64,000 nt of DNA from Dipetalonema caudispina (taxonomy: Eukaryota > Nematoda > Chromadorea > Rhabditida > Onchocercidae): positions 62,001-126,000 of the forward strand of contig JABVXV010000151.1 of NCBI GenBank assembly GCA_013365325.1, read 5' to 3'. A program made the translations under genes and the position numbers. Under the pieces are notes generated by a model that did not search any database, was not told where the DNA came from, and saw nothing but the letters and a program-made list of their open reading frames with translations. Below are positions 52,001 to 64,000 of this stretch, piece after piece. Each line of letters starts with the position of its first letter. The first letter of the stretch is position 1.

Positions 52001-53785
52001 GTATTACCAAGTTAAAAATCGTTAGGTTGATTATTCAAAGTTTGAATTATTTTATTACTGATTCTATGATGTTTTCCACTAATTTCGTAATTCCGCTATC
52101 CTAAACACTATTGATCTCAACCATCAGACCAATCTAAATTCACCTTATCGATATTTTCAGTTATTGATCTCAGTTGGTAAATACATGGCAGTATTTCGTC
52201 ACTTTTGCTTGGCTTGACTTTTAATATGTCTCGTAACGGTTCCACATAATCTAGCGTTGTTAATTTCGATCAATTGTAAAGACTTAATTTGGCGAAAAAA
52301 TGTAAAACTAATCCAGAAGGATTTAACCTAAAAATATCCCTTCAAAATGAAATCTTTCTTGTCTTGATACTTGCTTTTCAGTATTTAATTAAGATGATTA
52401 ATTAAAGAACACATTCTATATGAAAGACATCATGCATCATGGAGAAGTTACATCAATTCGTTTGATTTTCTAAATTAATAAAAAAGACGAAAAGAATTAT
52501 TCCTTCCTTTTTTCAAGAAGCGAAAGGAAAGTAAGAAAATGAGAATTTAGGCCATTCTGAAGACCTATTCATTCTGGATAAAAAGCATGCATTTCGCATA
52601 ATGTTTATTAAGTAGGCTGAAAAAGATAAATGAGAGTAATTTTCAAGGTTATATTTAAATCAGAAAACAACGATATATTATTATTAACAAGAAAAAGCAT
52701 ATTTCCGCCCTCTTTCTTATGCAATTTTTTCCCATCGTCTTTCTTGGATAAAAAATGATAGTTTAGTTCAGAAAGCACCCATCACCGTTTATCTTTGATT
52801 CAGATGAACTAAAGTTGCAAAGAATAGAAAGTTCGGTAGACTTCGTTATATAAAATCAACTCCATCATACCATTCAGGAAGAAGAATTTCTCTTTCTCTA
52901 AGTTCTCATTGGTACTTGATATAACCAGTATTGTACCATTATCCAATCCAGTCGTCTGTATCACGTAGCTAACGTCGCATGTGAAGATGCTTTGAGAAAC
53001 CAATCTTGTAGTTTGCACTTTATTTCAAGAATAGTTAATTCTTCATTTAAATATTCCCGCAATTCAACAAATATGATTGAATAAGACTCTCACTCCAATC
53101 TAAGTTGTTTAAAGCGACTCATACGAGCGAATGAAAATTATAGGATGACAAAAAAAAGCTCTTCTTACAGGAATCCTAAAACTTGGATCCAATTAGGCAA
53201 TCAATTCCTGTATCTTTGCAAATTGCAGAATTCTTAGGAAATTGAAACTAAGAAATAAAGTGATCTTCAACGGCATTCATTTCCATACATACGCAAATAT
53301 AATACAAGCCTATCAACCCCATATCAGCATGGTTCCCATATGTTTCAAGGCTACCAAACTCTCGAAATATTTTCATCACCATTCGGTAAATTGTTGAAGA
53401 GTTTTGTGTCCACGGAACGAATAACAAATGCGAAGAATTATATACGAATAGTTATCGCACAAGTGAACTGCATTACTTTACCGATAGTGTTTTAAAAATT
53501 TTTCCTCCTTGTTAAAATATTGCAAGAATAAGTTTATATTTATGAAAAAAAAAAAGAAAAAGGTGACGAAAATTTGAACCTTTCGGAATGGAAATGGGAG
53601 AAACAGGAAATGGTGTAAATAGAAATTTCAACGCAAAAGTTAAACGGGGAGATAATTTCACCACCATTTTGCGAAGATTTTTTCAGTGACTAATATATTC
53701 ATACAATAACTAAAACATAATTCATATGTACTACTTAGCAGAAATTGAAGTGTACTCGTTGCGGAATTTGCTTCAAAAAGATACT

Positions 53786-53897
53786 GCTCAACAGTGGCAG
53801 GAAGTGTGGACAGAAAGGAGACAGAGTCCCATTTTATTTTATATTGTCTAAAAGTGATGTCGCTCAACAGTGACAGGAAGCGTGAACAAAATGGAGA
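53786..53897. repeat. diverged direct repeat, 76-base period
   Basis: Two copies of a roughly 35-base unit beginning GCTCAACAGTG start at 53786 and 53862. They differ at several positions (for example GGCAGGAAGTGTGG versus GACAGGAAGCGTGA) and are spaced exactly 76 bases apart. This suggests an old local duplication. Confidence 0.7.
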
Positions 53898-54836
53898 TAA
53901 ATACAACATAATTTAAAGCACTTTCCCGAATATTGAAGACCCAATTAACTCAGACGTCATTCTCGGCATTTTAAATTTGAACAACAAAAGCTACCTCCCT
54001 AAAAATCACCGTTCCAAAAAACTGTTCAAAGACGTTCTAAATTCCTGAAATACATAATTTCTAAGAGAAAATCATTTGGAATAACTCCACTAATCGATGA
54101 GAGGATACAACCAAAAATTCAATGGAGTTAAATATTTGTCTGACAAGAGTATAGTATTTATTCCCCTACAGGATTTAAGGCAACCCCAGACAATGTATTT
54201 TGAAAATAAATTTTCAACTTCCGATTTTGACTCACAAGAAGAAACTAGAAATATAAAAATTATAAGTCGCTCTGAAATCAAGGATGAAGTTTGGGAGGAA
54301 TAGCCTTGCCTAATCACCCAAGCCTTACCTCATTCACAAACAATTTCCTGAGTTTCCTTGCAAATAAAAAATCCCACAAAAAATAAAAACTGGAAGTGAT
54401 TCCTTGATTATTCTGTTCAACTGAAAGATCTTCTAACTGCTCCTTATAATCCTCTCTACTCATAAAAATGAAGCCCAACACCCATCAACAAGAAAAGACC
54501 AACACATATTCTCATAACTCTGATATTCTGCAATCCGGCAAACCATGCATTTGGCAAATTCTTTGGAAAAGAGGTAGCAATTGAAATTCGGAACTTTTGC
54601 TGGAAGAATTTGCATAATTCGGCGCAAAACTTCAACATAGCAAGGTTGTTAAAGTCAGTTCATTGACCTGAGCTCCTTTTCTTACTGAAATTGTAAGCTA
54701 CGAAAATGTTTATCAATGCCCTAAAGCTTCTAGTTTTTTATTTGGGAATTTTAATGACCCTATATATCTGTATAAGGAATAATCCAAAGTAAAGTTTGCA
54801 GATAAACGTTAATTTATGTGCAGTAAAATAGATATT

Positions 54837-54868
54837 CATTCAGCAATGCTTTGTTGCATTGCTGAATG
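54837..54868. repeat. perfect 13-bp inverted repeat with 6-base loop
   Basis: Arms 54837-54849 (CATTCAGCAATGC) and 54856-54868 are exact reverse complements around TTTGTT. The stem is GC-richer than its surroundings. It is too short for a typical microRNA precursor and no known microRNA sequence is recognised in it. Confidence 0.85.
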
Positions 54869-54937
54869 TGAGCACTTCAAAAACAACAATTTTGTCATAA
54901 ATCATTGCTAATGAAAAACATACACTTATATTCCAAC

Positions 54938-54939
<2 letters not shown>

Positions 54940-55005
<66 letters not shown>
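54940..55005. repeat. TA dinucleotide microsatellite
   Basis: About 66 bases of uninterrupted AT alternation in the gene-poor stretch, 70 bases after the hairpin at 54837. Confidence 0.95.
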
Positions 55006-55007
<2 letters not shown>

Positions 55008-55832
55008 CATTACAATGGTATCGCTTATAAAAGAACCAGAAATAGACTTCCGCTGGAACTCGTCATCAATCAACTAAGTAATTGAAACTGATGAAGGAAG
55101 AGTACTTTTCAGTCTCACAAGTACCAGTCTTTCTTCACAAAATTGGCCAAATTTGCATCTCTTTGGGCCAAAATACTTGTTGGACCAAAATTCGTATATT
55201 TTTTAGTTGACAAACTGTTAAGAACCACCGTTGCTGCTGTTGTTGCCACTGCTACACACAGGGAATTAGCCACTATTCAGATATGCAATTCTTCCAGTAT
55301 TCGTTGCCAGTATAATCATCTCAAAATATGACCAGTAAATCGAAAGATTAGGATGAACAGATTAAAACATAATCATGCTAGCAGCATTGCTTATGATAAT
55401 AAGCACCCAAATAATACCATCGAAATTTTTTTGAATCGAGATTAGGAAATAGCTGTAAATTGTTTGTGGAGCACTAATCTAACATGCAGAAAAAAACAGA
55501 CAGTCGACGAGGATAATAAAATACTCCAGAGAATCTGATAAGCATAGCCAAGATAGATGATATCAAACCTTCAAATCAAACAAGTCCCAAGTTTGAAAAT
55601 AAAGGGTCTCTCTACAGTTTTTTATACAACCATTTTCATGTTCAGATCGACAACTCGTTTCTGGTAAGTCCTTTTTCTCAGCTTCCAAAGGACTCATCCT
55701 TTTTTTGGATTACTTATACCATTTTATATAGATTCGCAAAAATAAATTGATAAGCTAACTTATTTGAGCATTTAATTCGTCCAGTACTTCAACAAAACTT
55801 TTTCTGATTCGAAACTTACCTAACTCACACAT

Positions 55833-58800
55833 TCAAGGTTTTTCCTTAGAAGCTGATGTGACTTTTTCCGTAGCATTTAAGCCAGGCGCAGCTAAAGCAG
55901 CTGCTCGACGTCGAACCGCAGAAGGTTGATATATTGCACGCTCTGGACGGTCCTAAAATCAAGTTTGTTTCGCAAAAACATTTAAAAAAAGAGTAGAAAT
56001 AAAACGAAAAGCGATGAGGATCACTTCACCATTTCGTTTAAATTAAAGAAAAGCAAAGAAAAGAATAATTTGTACGAAAATTTTGTTACACCACATGATA
56101 GGAAGATCATAAATCCTTCCAGAGAGTAATGAAATCCTGATATCCAGTACTTTTTAACTTGCTCACCTTATTACGACGAGGCTTTGTAAAACCATTTTCA
56201 GCTTTTTCTTCCCTCTTCCCACTGTCTGGGTTTTTTTCATCTTTCTCGGCCGCTGTGATTTTGTGCGCTAGCATTCGATTTACCATTTTCGAGACTTTAG
56301 TACTTGATTTGTCCGATCTGGAAGTCCCCATTGTACATTTGCAATAAAATTTTGCACAGGAAATTAGGAAAAAATTGACATTACACCAAGTGCATCTCGA
56401 GTATGCACGTTTGCAAGTCATTCCGCCTTCCACCCCCATAACAGGATAACACATATTGCAAAGTTTTGCACCTTTAAAATGTGTTTCTGTAAATCGCTGA
56501 GGATTTCGCCTATTATAAACAATTTGAATGTCTTAGTAATCTGAAATTTGATGCATCGTTTACTTCATGCATCGTCTACGATGATCAGTGCTTTTCATTT
56601 TTCGAGTGATCTGCACCACCGAGGGCTGCTTCAAGGCGGTTCCCTTTCATGGTGACCACCGAGCTTCGCATCTGAGTCGTATCAGATGCTACCATATCTT
56701 GAAATGTATCGGTCCTATTGTCAATCTTGTCAGTGAGTTCCAGCAACTTCATTTCTATTCTTCACCTTACATTATCCCTATGCAAGTGCAAGCGGTAAGT
56801 AGAAGCAAAAACTTCAGATTAAAACTTCAAGACGCACGATGCTGGCCCAATAGTATCTTCCGATGACATAACTTTCTTGAATACAGTTTCATCCTCTTTT
56901 TTTATCTTCTTCTCTCTTTCCAGTTCTTCAACTTTTTCAGCTTTGAAATTTTGACTTTCATTGTTTTGTTTCGTTTTCTTTGAAGAAAAATCTCTGCCAG
57001 CTGCAAAGACAAATTTGAACTTCGTCCTACATTTTGCAGTTGTCCATGATTCACATGTTGATATCTAGACTATAAATTAAATACCTGACGCATCGCGTGT
57101 TTTTTTTGACGACTGAATGCACTTGTCACGGTCATTAGTATCACACCACTTATTGCCTTTTTCCATCGTATCGTTACGGCTACAATCGCCAGACCGATAC
57201 GTGCGAATTTTCGTCCTGCGAAAATTTCTATCTTACTACTCTCCTAATAAATTATAATGATTTAAATGATTTATACTATGAATTAGTTTTTTCCCAATAT
57301 CCTCAATCCCAAATAACGATAAGATGTAAGAAAAGCATCTGCAATGCCACAATAGCCACTCCATCAAAACTATCACTATTAGCGAATATCAAGTCCATTT
57401 CAGGTCAAAAAATCAAACAAAGTTATACGTGTATTGAAATTGTACAATTTTGACAACCTTTCTTTTTCCTTCACTGAACTTTCACGGCTTCGCTCAAACC
57501 TCGAGTTACGAAACTCAGTTACTTTCTTTACGTCTTGCCGCTCCTGTTTATCTTTCAATTCATTTTCATAACGACGCTCCAACCGCTCACGCTTTTCCTC
57601 TTCACGAGCACGCCGTTTTTCCTACAAAGAAATTTTTCAAAATAAGTCATTTATGACATCAAACCTAGATTTTTTTTAAATTTATATACAATAGATCACG
57701 CAATTTTTGAAATATTACCATGAAAAAAAAAGGGAGACATGAAAAATCTTTGATATTGAAAAGACAAATATGCAAAAAGCTACTAGACAGTTCTACCAAG
57801 AGCAATGAAAATTTTCGGCTATATAGCGCATCATTCACTTGTGATGCAACTACAGAACATCTATTTTTTAATGCAGCTGAGAAAGGGACAAATGCCAGCC
57901 ATTAATTTAAGTTTTTAATTAAAAAGAAAAGGAAAACTATCATGAGGGACAACCTCACTGCGTCTGATACTTTTCCTGATCATGTATTGCGTTAGTGGTG
58001 TTTCCTGCACAGCATTTTCTGAAATCATGTCATGGATGATTATGAAAACCGTAAAATTGCCCCTCCTTATTATTTCCAACCCATCCCAATTAGATTGTTG
58101 TCCTCCTATATATCGACGAAAACGAAAACGATCAGCTTCAATGCTTTCTTGCCTACACACTATATTTGATTTCTTAAAATTTTCGTTAAATCTTTTAAAT
58201 ATTTCTTATACGCTTCGAGCATCTCATAAGATGATGATAATTTTGTGCATTTTGTGCACCACTAATTATAGCAGCAATTTAATGCACCGGTAATTATATA
58301 TACGTATGAATTAGTTCAACAATCGCCCAAATTATTTGAAATATTAACAGAACGTGCACTTGACTACCTTGCAGGATCAATGGGATGAAAAGAAATCCCC
58401 TCAAAAAGTAGGTTTTTTAGACAAAAGTCTATTTCAGGAAAGCTACTGTTGAAAGCTGGATAAATTGCAAGATTAATATCATCAGAGATTCAAGGCTAGC
58501 GGCAATGTAACTCATCAAGACCTCTCCAAACAGGTTTTTCATCCCTTTTAACACTGTTGTATTCTCAATTCTCTTCCTACCTCTTTGATTTTCACTTGCT
58601 TCTTTGTCTTTTCCTCATGTATAAAAATAATTTCTGATGCTAAAAACTAGCTTTTCATTGGATTTTGAATTCCAGTTAACAGAAAAATCAACAAGAGAAA
58701 AGTCACTTTCAACCATTTTCTCCTTTTCATCGATTTCTTTGATTAGTTGTTCCATTGGTATTAGATCTGGTTTTTGCGGATTTTCTCTTTCGCTCAAGAA

Positions 58801-60141
58801 TTTTTTATATTCATGATCTAAATTATTTAGAATGAAAATTTGACTGATACTAAATAAAGTCACTGAAATGAATCATGAAAATAATATATATTAAAAAAAC
58901 CTGTTTCAATAGTACCGCATTTAAAATCACGTTCCTTGGCAGCTTCTAATTTGTCCTGCGGAACCTTAGGATTCGGCGCAAGTTCGACAATACCAACAGA
59001 TTCTCCTCCTAAAATGCAAAATGTAAATAATGCACAATCGATACTGAATATTTGATTGAAGCTTTCATTTCTAAGAAAACAAGTTCCATTGGCAACTGGA
59101 GCGTACTTGACCTCGCAAAAGCGTTTAGAAGAAAGCTGTTTGATTAGTAATGTGTTCATTACAGGTTATCAGCTTTAATAAAAAACACTTTCAATATAGC
59201 AAAATAGTTTGCATGGGGTCAAAGTAGCTTCCATACAAGCTGATTACAGTTGCTTGATTTTCAGTATGAAGTTTCAAGTTTGAGCAAATACGCGGGAGAT
59301 TTTATTACCCTTATCATCAACAAAAACATATCCATGAAAACGTTCCTTGAATGCGACAGTATCATCATCGTTTTTGAAAACGAAATATACTCTCGAAAAC
59401 GATATTCCTTCGCTGGAAAATAATTCACATGAAATTGATGGTTCAGAAGCAATGAAATCAAACAAAAGACATTGCAAAATACTATGAAAAGCATTAAAGG
59501 AATTTACCAAAAACACAAAATCCGAAAACACAAAAGAATTAATATGACATTTCTAAGTTTAGTAAAAACCTTGATGTAATTTCATGTTAGACAAAGCCAA
59601 GCAATTTCTATGGATAAATTTTATCTTTAATCAGTGTTGCTCCATTGAATAAATGCAAAATTATACATAAAAGAACTGAATTACATAACTACACAAAAAT
59701 TAAAGAAAAAAAATTACAAACAGCACTGGATTCATCCTACTTAGAAATGAGATAGACCTTGATTTAGCAGCGATAAATTCAGAGAATTCGAATTCCGGGA
59801 TTGGACTCAGTTGAGTTTCTAACTGCTCCCATGTCATAGCTGCTGGCAATCGACGTAAAACGATCTGAAAAATCAGTACTTAATCTTGAAACGATTCAAA
59901 AGAAGAGGATCTTGACACTAGCCGATTATTTTCAGAAAGTTTGACTGAATCACTCATGCAAAATTATCCTTCCTCTTAATCCGCTTTTGGTAATTTCTTA
60001 AAACTCCAAAATTTGTTCAAAGGAATTATTTTTTTGGGACTACTCAGAAAAATCGCTCACTTTTAGCGGCATTTTCCGCCGAATTTTCTCTTTTCCGGAT
60101 GACGTCGCATCTGACGCCAACTTCGAAGAATCATTTTTCAT
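55833..60141 (-). CDS. smg-4: SMG-4 / UPF3, nonsense-mediated mRNA decay factor
   Basis: UPF3 links exon-junction complexes to UPF2 in nonsense-mediated decay and shuttles between nucleus and cytoplasm. Minus-strand exons: 60141-60061 (ATG), 59864-59758, 59412-59309, 59008-58901, 58817-58681, 58004-57954, 57621-57458, 57215-57085, 57000-56826, 56317-56167, 55952-55833 (TGA); about 442 residues. The conserved RNP-like UPF2-binding domain spans exons 2-5: IVLRRLPAAMTWEQLETQL, RVYFVFKN, FKERFHGYVFVDDKG, VGIVELAP and EYKKFLSE. Then TPLTQYM (UPF3 TPLL-like), a highly charged Arg/Glu/Lys coiled segment, a Lys/Ser-rich region, and near the C-terminus RPERAIYQPSAVRRR, which resembles the EJC-binding RPALxIYxPGxR motif. 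Two donors 12 bases apart can end exon 5 in the same phase (58681 or 58693). The exon 9 donor (GTTTTA) is weak and that join is the least certain. Confidence 0.88.
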
Positions 60142-62710
60142 ACTATAGTAAGCACCAGCTTTCTTCAGAACTCTCAAATTTTGAAATATTATGCAACTCA
60201 TTAAGATCGATTAGTAGCGTATTCAACCATTCAACCGCGAATCAATAACAAACACACAATAAAATGAAATGAAATTTTACTAAAGAAATCTTTACAGACA
60301 TGCAAATCACGTGACGGTACAACAAACTCTAAAACAGAATAATTTTTATAAGTCCTCCTCCTGAAAAAGTTAGATTTCTGTATTCCATTACCGCACACTA
60401 ATAAAGACTATCCGAATTCGTTTCAAAGAAAATACAAGAGAAGAAATCTTTCCCGAATCATTTATAGTTGAGGGAAAAATACCCTCTATTGATTCTTTAA
60501 GTGACCTGCGGCTTCAAAAGGATAATTTACCGCTCAGTTATAACGATACTCTTTGGAATGATGAAAGAAAATGCATGGAAGTACAAAATAAATACGGCTT
60601 AACGAGCAGCACTCATACATCTAAGTTGAAGTAATGCCAGCTGCGAGCATTGACCTCAATTACCATTGCCCGTTTTTCTTGTTTATCAAGCATAAAATTC
60701 TGAACTACATAACTTTAATCATTGCACATTCTCGATTAGATGCTTGGAGAAACCCTCATGTATCGCATGGAATAACAGCAACAATGAAATCTGGATTCCG
60801 ACAACTAGAATTTGAATTCTAACCGATAATGAGAACATGTTTTTACACAACAGCAAAAGCATTTACGGATAAAGGCCCGGAAGTTATCTCTAGAAAATGC
60901 GAATAACATTGTTCATATGAAATTTTTATTAACTTGATTTGTAATAAATCAGAAAAAATCAACTTTGCTATGCAACTGTATACGCAAGGTATAACAGGCA
61001 TAAATAAAAAGAAAATAAATCGTTACAACAAATCGAATATCACGGTTAGTGTTCCACACATAAATTAATTTCCTCAGAAAATGATTTCTGAATGTGCCCA
61101 GAAATATCATTCATATTATAATTACTCTTTTAAAGAATGAATCACATATTAACACCTTATACACATGTTTTCTATATTAAATTGCTAAGAACAACTGTTA
61201 TCGGTAGTTAACCCCAGTTGGAACAATTTTTTGAAATTTAACTATAATAAATTGTTGAAATTAAGAAAAAAAAATCATATTATTAATATCAAAGATATTT
61301 CACGATGGGAAAGACCAGTGAAAAAGATATGATTATGTGGAGTACCAGTTAATAAATAAATGATGTAGTGATAAAGTTAGAGAAAACCAATGCTTAACGC
61401 AGATATTTTCTCTTAGGAATTTTGAATGCTTTACTGGCAACGCTGATTCATTGCAGCATGCTTCCGTAACGTTACAAAATATTTCCCACCTTCAACTGGA
61501 TTTAAGCTCAGAATTTCGGAAGCGTAAAACATTGTTTGAAATTTGTGAAAGTATTCTAACTTTTCCACAAATGAATGAGTAGTTTTTAATTCAAATGGAA
61601 GTAACAAAAATTAATACAATAACAAATCCCAGAAGTTAGAGAAATTTAATGCCATGTGGCTGTTTGAAAATAAAGTGAAAGTTTAAAATATATGGCGACA
61701 AAATCAAGAAGGAATATCACAGTGTGACGTTAATCGCTCTGAAGGAATCGATGGTAACAAGAAAAGAAACGCTGAGGACAAAGTATACTTATTATAGTTG
61801 TAACTTACTCAAACCTACAAAGAGTAATTCAGATATTGTCTGTAAATTAAATTTGCAGGAATAGTATGAAGCATAATGTGAAAAGTAGAGAATATCATAC
61901 GTGCTTTTTTTGAACATAATTAACAGTCTACTAGTAGTGGTAAGTTAAATTTATCTATCTTATTCCGGCGACCAATTCAGAATTTCAAATTAACAAATTT
62001 AGAAGCAAAAAATTTAGCACTTTGAAAGTGGCAGGATTTTAGTTCCCTGAACTGCCACGAGATAATACATACGCCGGAATAATAGTTTCACTCCAAACGA
62101 TAACATGGAAAAATAAAAACGAAATTTTTCAAGCAATGAATAAATGGTGCATTTTCAATTTTTCAATCTTGCTACCTTTTAAAGACGGGTAATTCTTTCC
62201 ATTGTAATAGTGTTGTAAAATTATTAGTCTGTATGGCAAAAGCTTACTGAGGTTAGACTTATTTCGGTTAAATAAACAGGTATAGGCATTTTAAATAGTT
62301 TGAAAAATATGAGGAACTACCTATCGAAAATAACTTACATTTTAAGTCCATAACTAAACAAATGCGGGTTATGACATATTAAAAAACATAAAATAATTCA
62401 GTAAGTGTAATTTATTTCTTCCCTTTTTTTTTTCAGGAAACAAGGCTTCCGGTTCTGCAAACCCAGTCAAATGCTGTGATTGCTTCCACATTTGTCTAAA
62501 CAAAGTTCTTCAAATTTCTCATGTTAAATACGTAACGTATGATAACAGTCTGTAAGAAACACTGCATTAATGACTTCGTGAGAGAGGCAAGCATAAGTAA
62601 GACAATTAATAAGGCAATAACTGAAAAATAAAGGAAAATGTAGGGCTTAAAACAAAAAAATAATAAAATGGCACTTTGTAGATGAATAAGTATTTAGAAT
62701 GCATGTCCCA
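60142..62710. other. intergenic region between smg-4 and the cytidylyltransferase gene
   Basis: About 2.6 kb between two minus-strand genes, containing the smg-4 promoter or outron and the cytidylyltransferase 3' UTR. No gene is supported; the plus-strand frame at 60634-60822 has no recognisable domain. Confidence 0.55.
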
Positions 62711-63775
62711 TTAATATGTCTCATTCTTGGCACTTGCAAAACTAGTTGTTGAAGATGTTTCACAGCAAGATGCTGCATCCACAGTATCCTCTTCCGCTTG
62801 CTCTTCATAGTCTAATGGAGATGGGCTACGTGAAACAAGTGTTCTCAGTCGACTACCAACAATCTGCAAAGCACACAAGTTGGAAATGAGTTCCATCATG
62901 ATGAACATTTGCATTATACATTTTGTAACAATTTAAAAAACCATTCCAATGTGAATAATCACCTCTAATAAGCAACAACCAAATTCAAACATCTCATTAT
63001 CTGAAACTAATAATTTTCTCGGAATTTTATCTAAGGACAGGTAAGATAAAAATTTGTAATAAATAGCCTTGCATAATGCAATGAACAATGCTAATGCGTG
63101 GGTTTTTCCCTCTCTCTGGTGTTCCCACCTGATCCCAAAACAATTCCATGTTTCCAATTAAAAAAATCCGAATCATAAGTACCATCTGTTTTTAAAGACG
63201 AATGTGATACTTCATTCGCTCATCTTTTTGGAAACTTTTTTTAAACGTCTTTCTTACTCTATATGTTATGCTAAAAAAGAAAGCAAACACACATTAAAAC
63301 CAATTCCGCCATCTTTTTGCAATGTTTCCAAGAAACCGCGAATAAAATCATCTTTTTTGTTACGCCATGTCTTTATAACTTCCAAACTTCTTTGCTTCAG
63401 TTGATCAACCTGATTCTGCAGCTGATAACGCCTCGCCTGCAACACTCATCCAATGTTAAATGACTGGAAGAACTTAGAAATAAACCAGAAAAAACATCAG
63501 CGCAATGTCATAGAATAATTATTTATTTTCGCAGTACAGTTATCAAAACCTACAGCAAGAAACCCAACATTGAGATCCTTAGCAGAATAACCACGCTGCA
63601 AATTACGGCGCACATAATTATCGTAATCACGAATTATTCGGCACACAACATCACTAGTTGAAACGCCTTCCGTTCGTTGCGTTTCGACAAACATTCCTTC
63701 TTTTCGAAATTTCTCGTAAAGATCTGAATCGCCAGGTGCAACATATGGTATCGCGTCATGCGCTATAAAGTCAAT
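62711..63775 (-). CDS. pcyt-1: Choline-phosphate cytidylyltransferase, C-terminal part (partial)
   Basis: Makes CDP-choline from CTP and phosphocholine, the rate-limiting step of the Kennedy pathway, on nuclear and ER membranes. Visible minus-strand exons: 63775-63554, 63436-63301, a problematic 63154-63129, and 62863-62711 (TAA). The first visible exon contains the end of the catalytic domain: [10 protein letters not shown], the family signature RTEGVSTSD, and [17 protein letters not shown]. Then [21 protein letters not shown] begins the amphipathic membrane-sensing helix, and the last exon is Ser/Pro-rich ([12 protein letters not shown]), the usual phosphorylated tail. The N-terminal catalytic exons with the HxGH nucleotide site lie right of the window. 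The exon at 63129-63154 (GNMELFWDQ) fits phase and family but lacks an AG acceptor; see findings. Confidence 0.92.
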
Positions 63776-64000
63776 CTAAAATATAAAAAGCCAGTTAAGA
63801 AGCCTGAACATTCAACGAAATAGAGTGAGCGCAGGATTAAAGAAGTGAGCAAAAGTAACCACTAATTTACACAATTTATAGAAGTGAGCGTCTAGCACGC
63901 AAAATAGACAAGTGATTCACTATTATACTTTAAAACGTTAAGTACAACTTTGAAATGATCAAATTACAATTAAGAAAATATACTAAAAAAGGTCGATAGA
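63776..64000. other. intron of the cytidylyltransferase gene at the window edge
   Basis: Sequence upstream (minus strand) of the TTTTAG acceptor at 63776. No further catalytic exon is visible before the window ends. The string AGAAGTGAGC occurs twice (near 63841 and 63881). Confidence 0.6.

Larger units (their letters stand above)
49029..55832. other. 6.8 kb AT-rich stretch with no recognisable gene
   Basis: Flanked by the 3' ends of the pyrophosphorylase (+) and SMG-4 (-) genes, so both 3' UTRs lie here; the first AATAAA on the plus strand is at 49904-49909. I could not join any pair of frames into a plausible gene. The stretch contains a diverged direct repeat (53786-53897), a perfect 13-bp hairpin (54837-54868) and a TA microsatellite (54940-55005), listed separately. 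A plus-strand frame of 68 codons at 54097-54303 has no recognisable domain. Confidence 0.6.

Noticed and set aside
52421..52440. TGAAAGACAT, identical to the seed of the miR-71 family
   Set aside because: The rest of the mature sequence does not match and no hairpin with a matching star arm is present.
54097..54303. 68-codon plus-strand open frame in the gene-free stretch
   Set aside because: No recognisable domain, the antisense strand is equally open, and no splice partners fit; length is within chance for this composition.

Overview
The window is eukaryotic nuclear DNA, AT-rich, with genes split into many short exons. Introns have GT donors and mostly TTTCAG-type acceptors. The encoded proteins look nematode (MIG-15, membrin, DDI-1, a C/EBP-like bZIP, SMG-4, PCYT-1), and several start codons lie only 10-35 bases after an acceptor-like TTNCAG, as expected if transcripts are capped by spliced-leader trans-splicing. 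Intron sizes and composition suggest a parasitic, probably filarial, nematode. The species cannot be named from the sequence alone.

Layout, left to right. 2441-13572 (+): nearly all of a MIG-15/Misshapen/TNIK-type Ste20 kinase, lacking only its first exon. 15718-24788 (+): a sugar/H+-myo-inositol transporter of the SLC2A13 (HMIT) type with two candidate first exons. 25574-26934 (-): membrin/GOSR2, a Golgi Qb-SNARE, tail to tail with the transporter. 30109-33208 (+): DDI-1, a ubiquitin-directed aspartic protease. 35002-36706 (-): a C/EBP-like bZIP factor. 38494-44068 (+): a DHX33-like DEAH-box RNA helicase, divergent from the bZIP gene across a GC-richer region with bZIP-type sites. 45199-49028 (+): UDP-glucose pyrophosphorylase. 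49029-55832: a 6.8 kb stretch with no recognisable gene, holding a perfect hairpin, a diverged direct repeat and a TA microsatellite. 55833-60141 (-): SMG-4/UPF3. 62711-63775 (-): the 3' half of choline-phosphate cytidylyltransferase, running off the right edge.

The genes are mostly conserved housekeeping or signalling functions and do not form one pathway. There is no clear C. elegans-style operon (gaps between same-strand genes exceed 1 kb). I found no CRISPR, rRNA or tRNA gene, no intact transposon and no novel multi-gene system. The points worth a second look are exon-level: a candidate microexon and alternative splice pairs in mig-15, alternative 5' exons in the transporter, introns with open frames in memb-1 and the pyrophosphorylase, a duplicated acceptor region in ddi-1, and two places (helicase near 40207, cytidylyltransferase near 63154) where the sequence as given does not allow a canonical splice that keeps the conserved frame. 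All exon boundaries were derived by hand from splice signals, reading phase and family similarity recalled from knowledge; no alignment was run.
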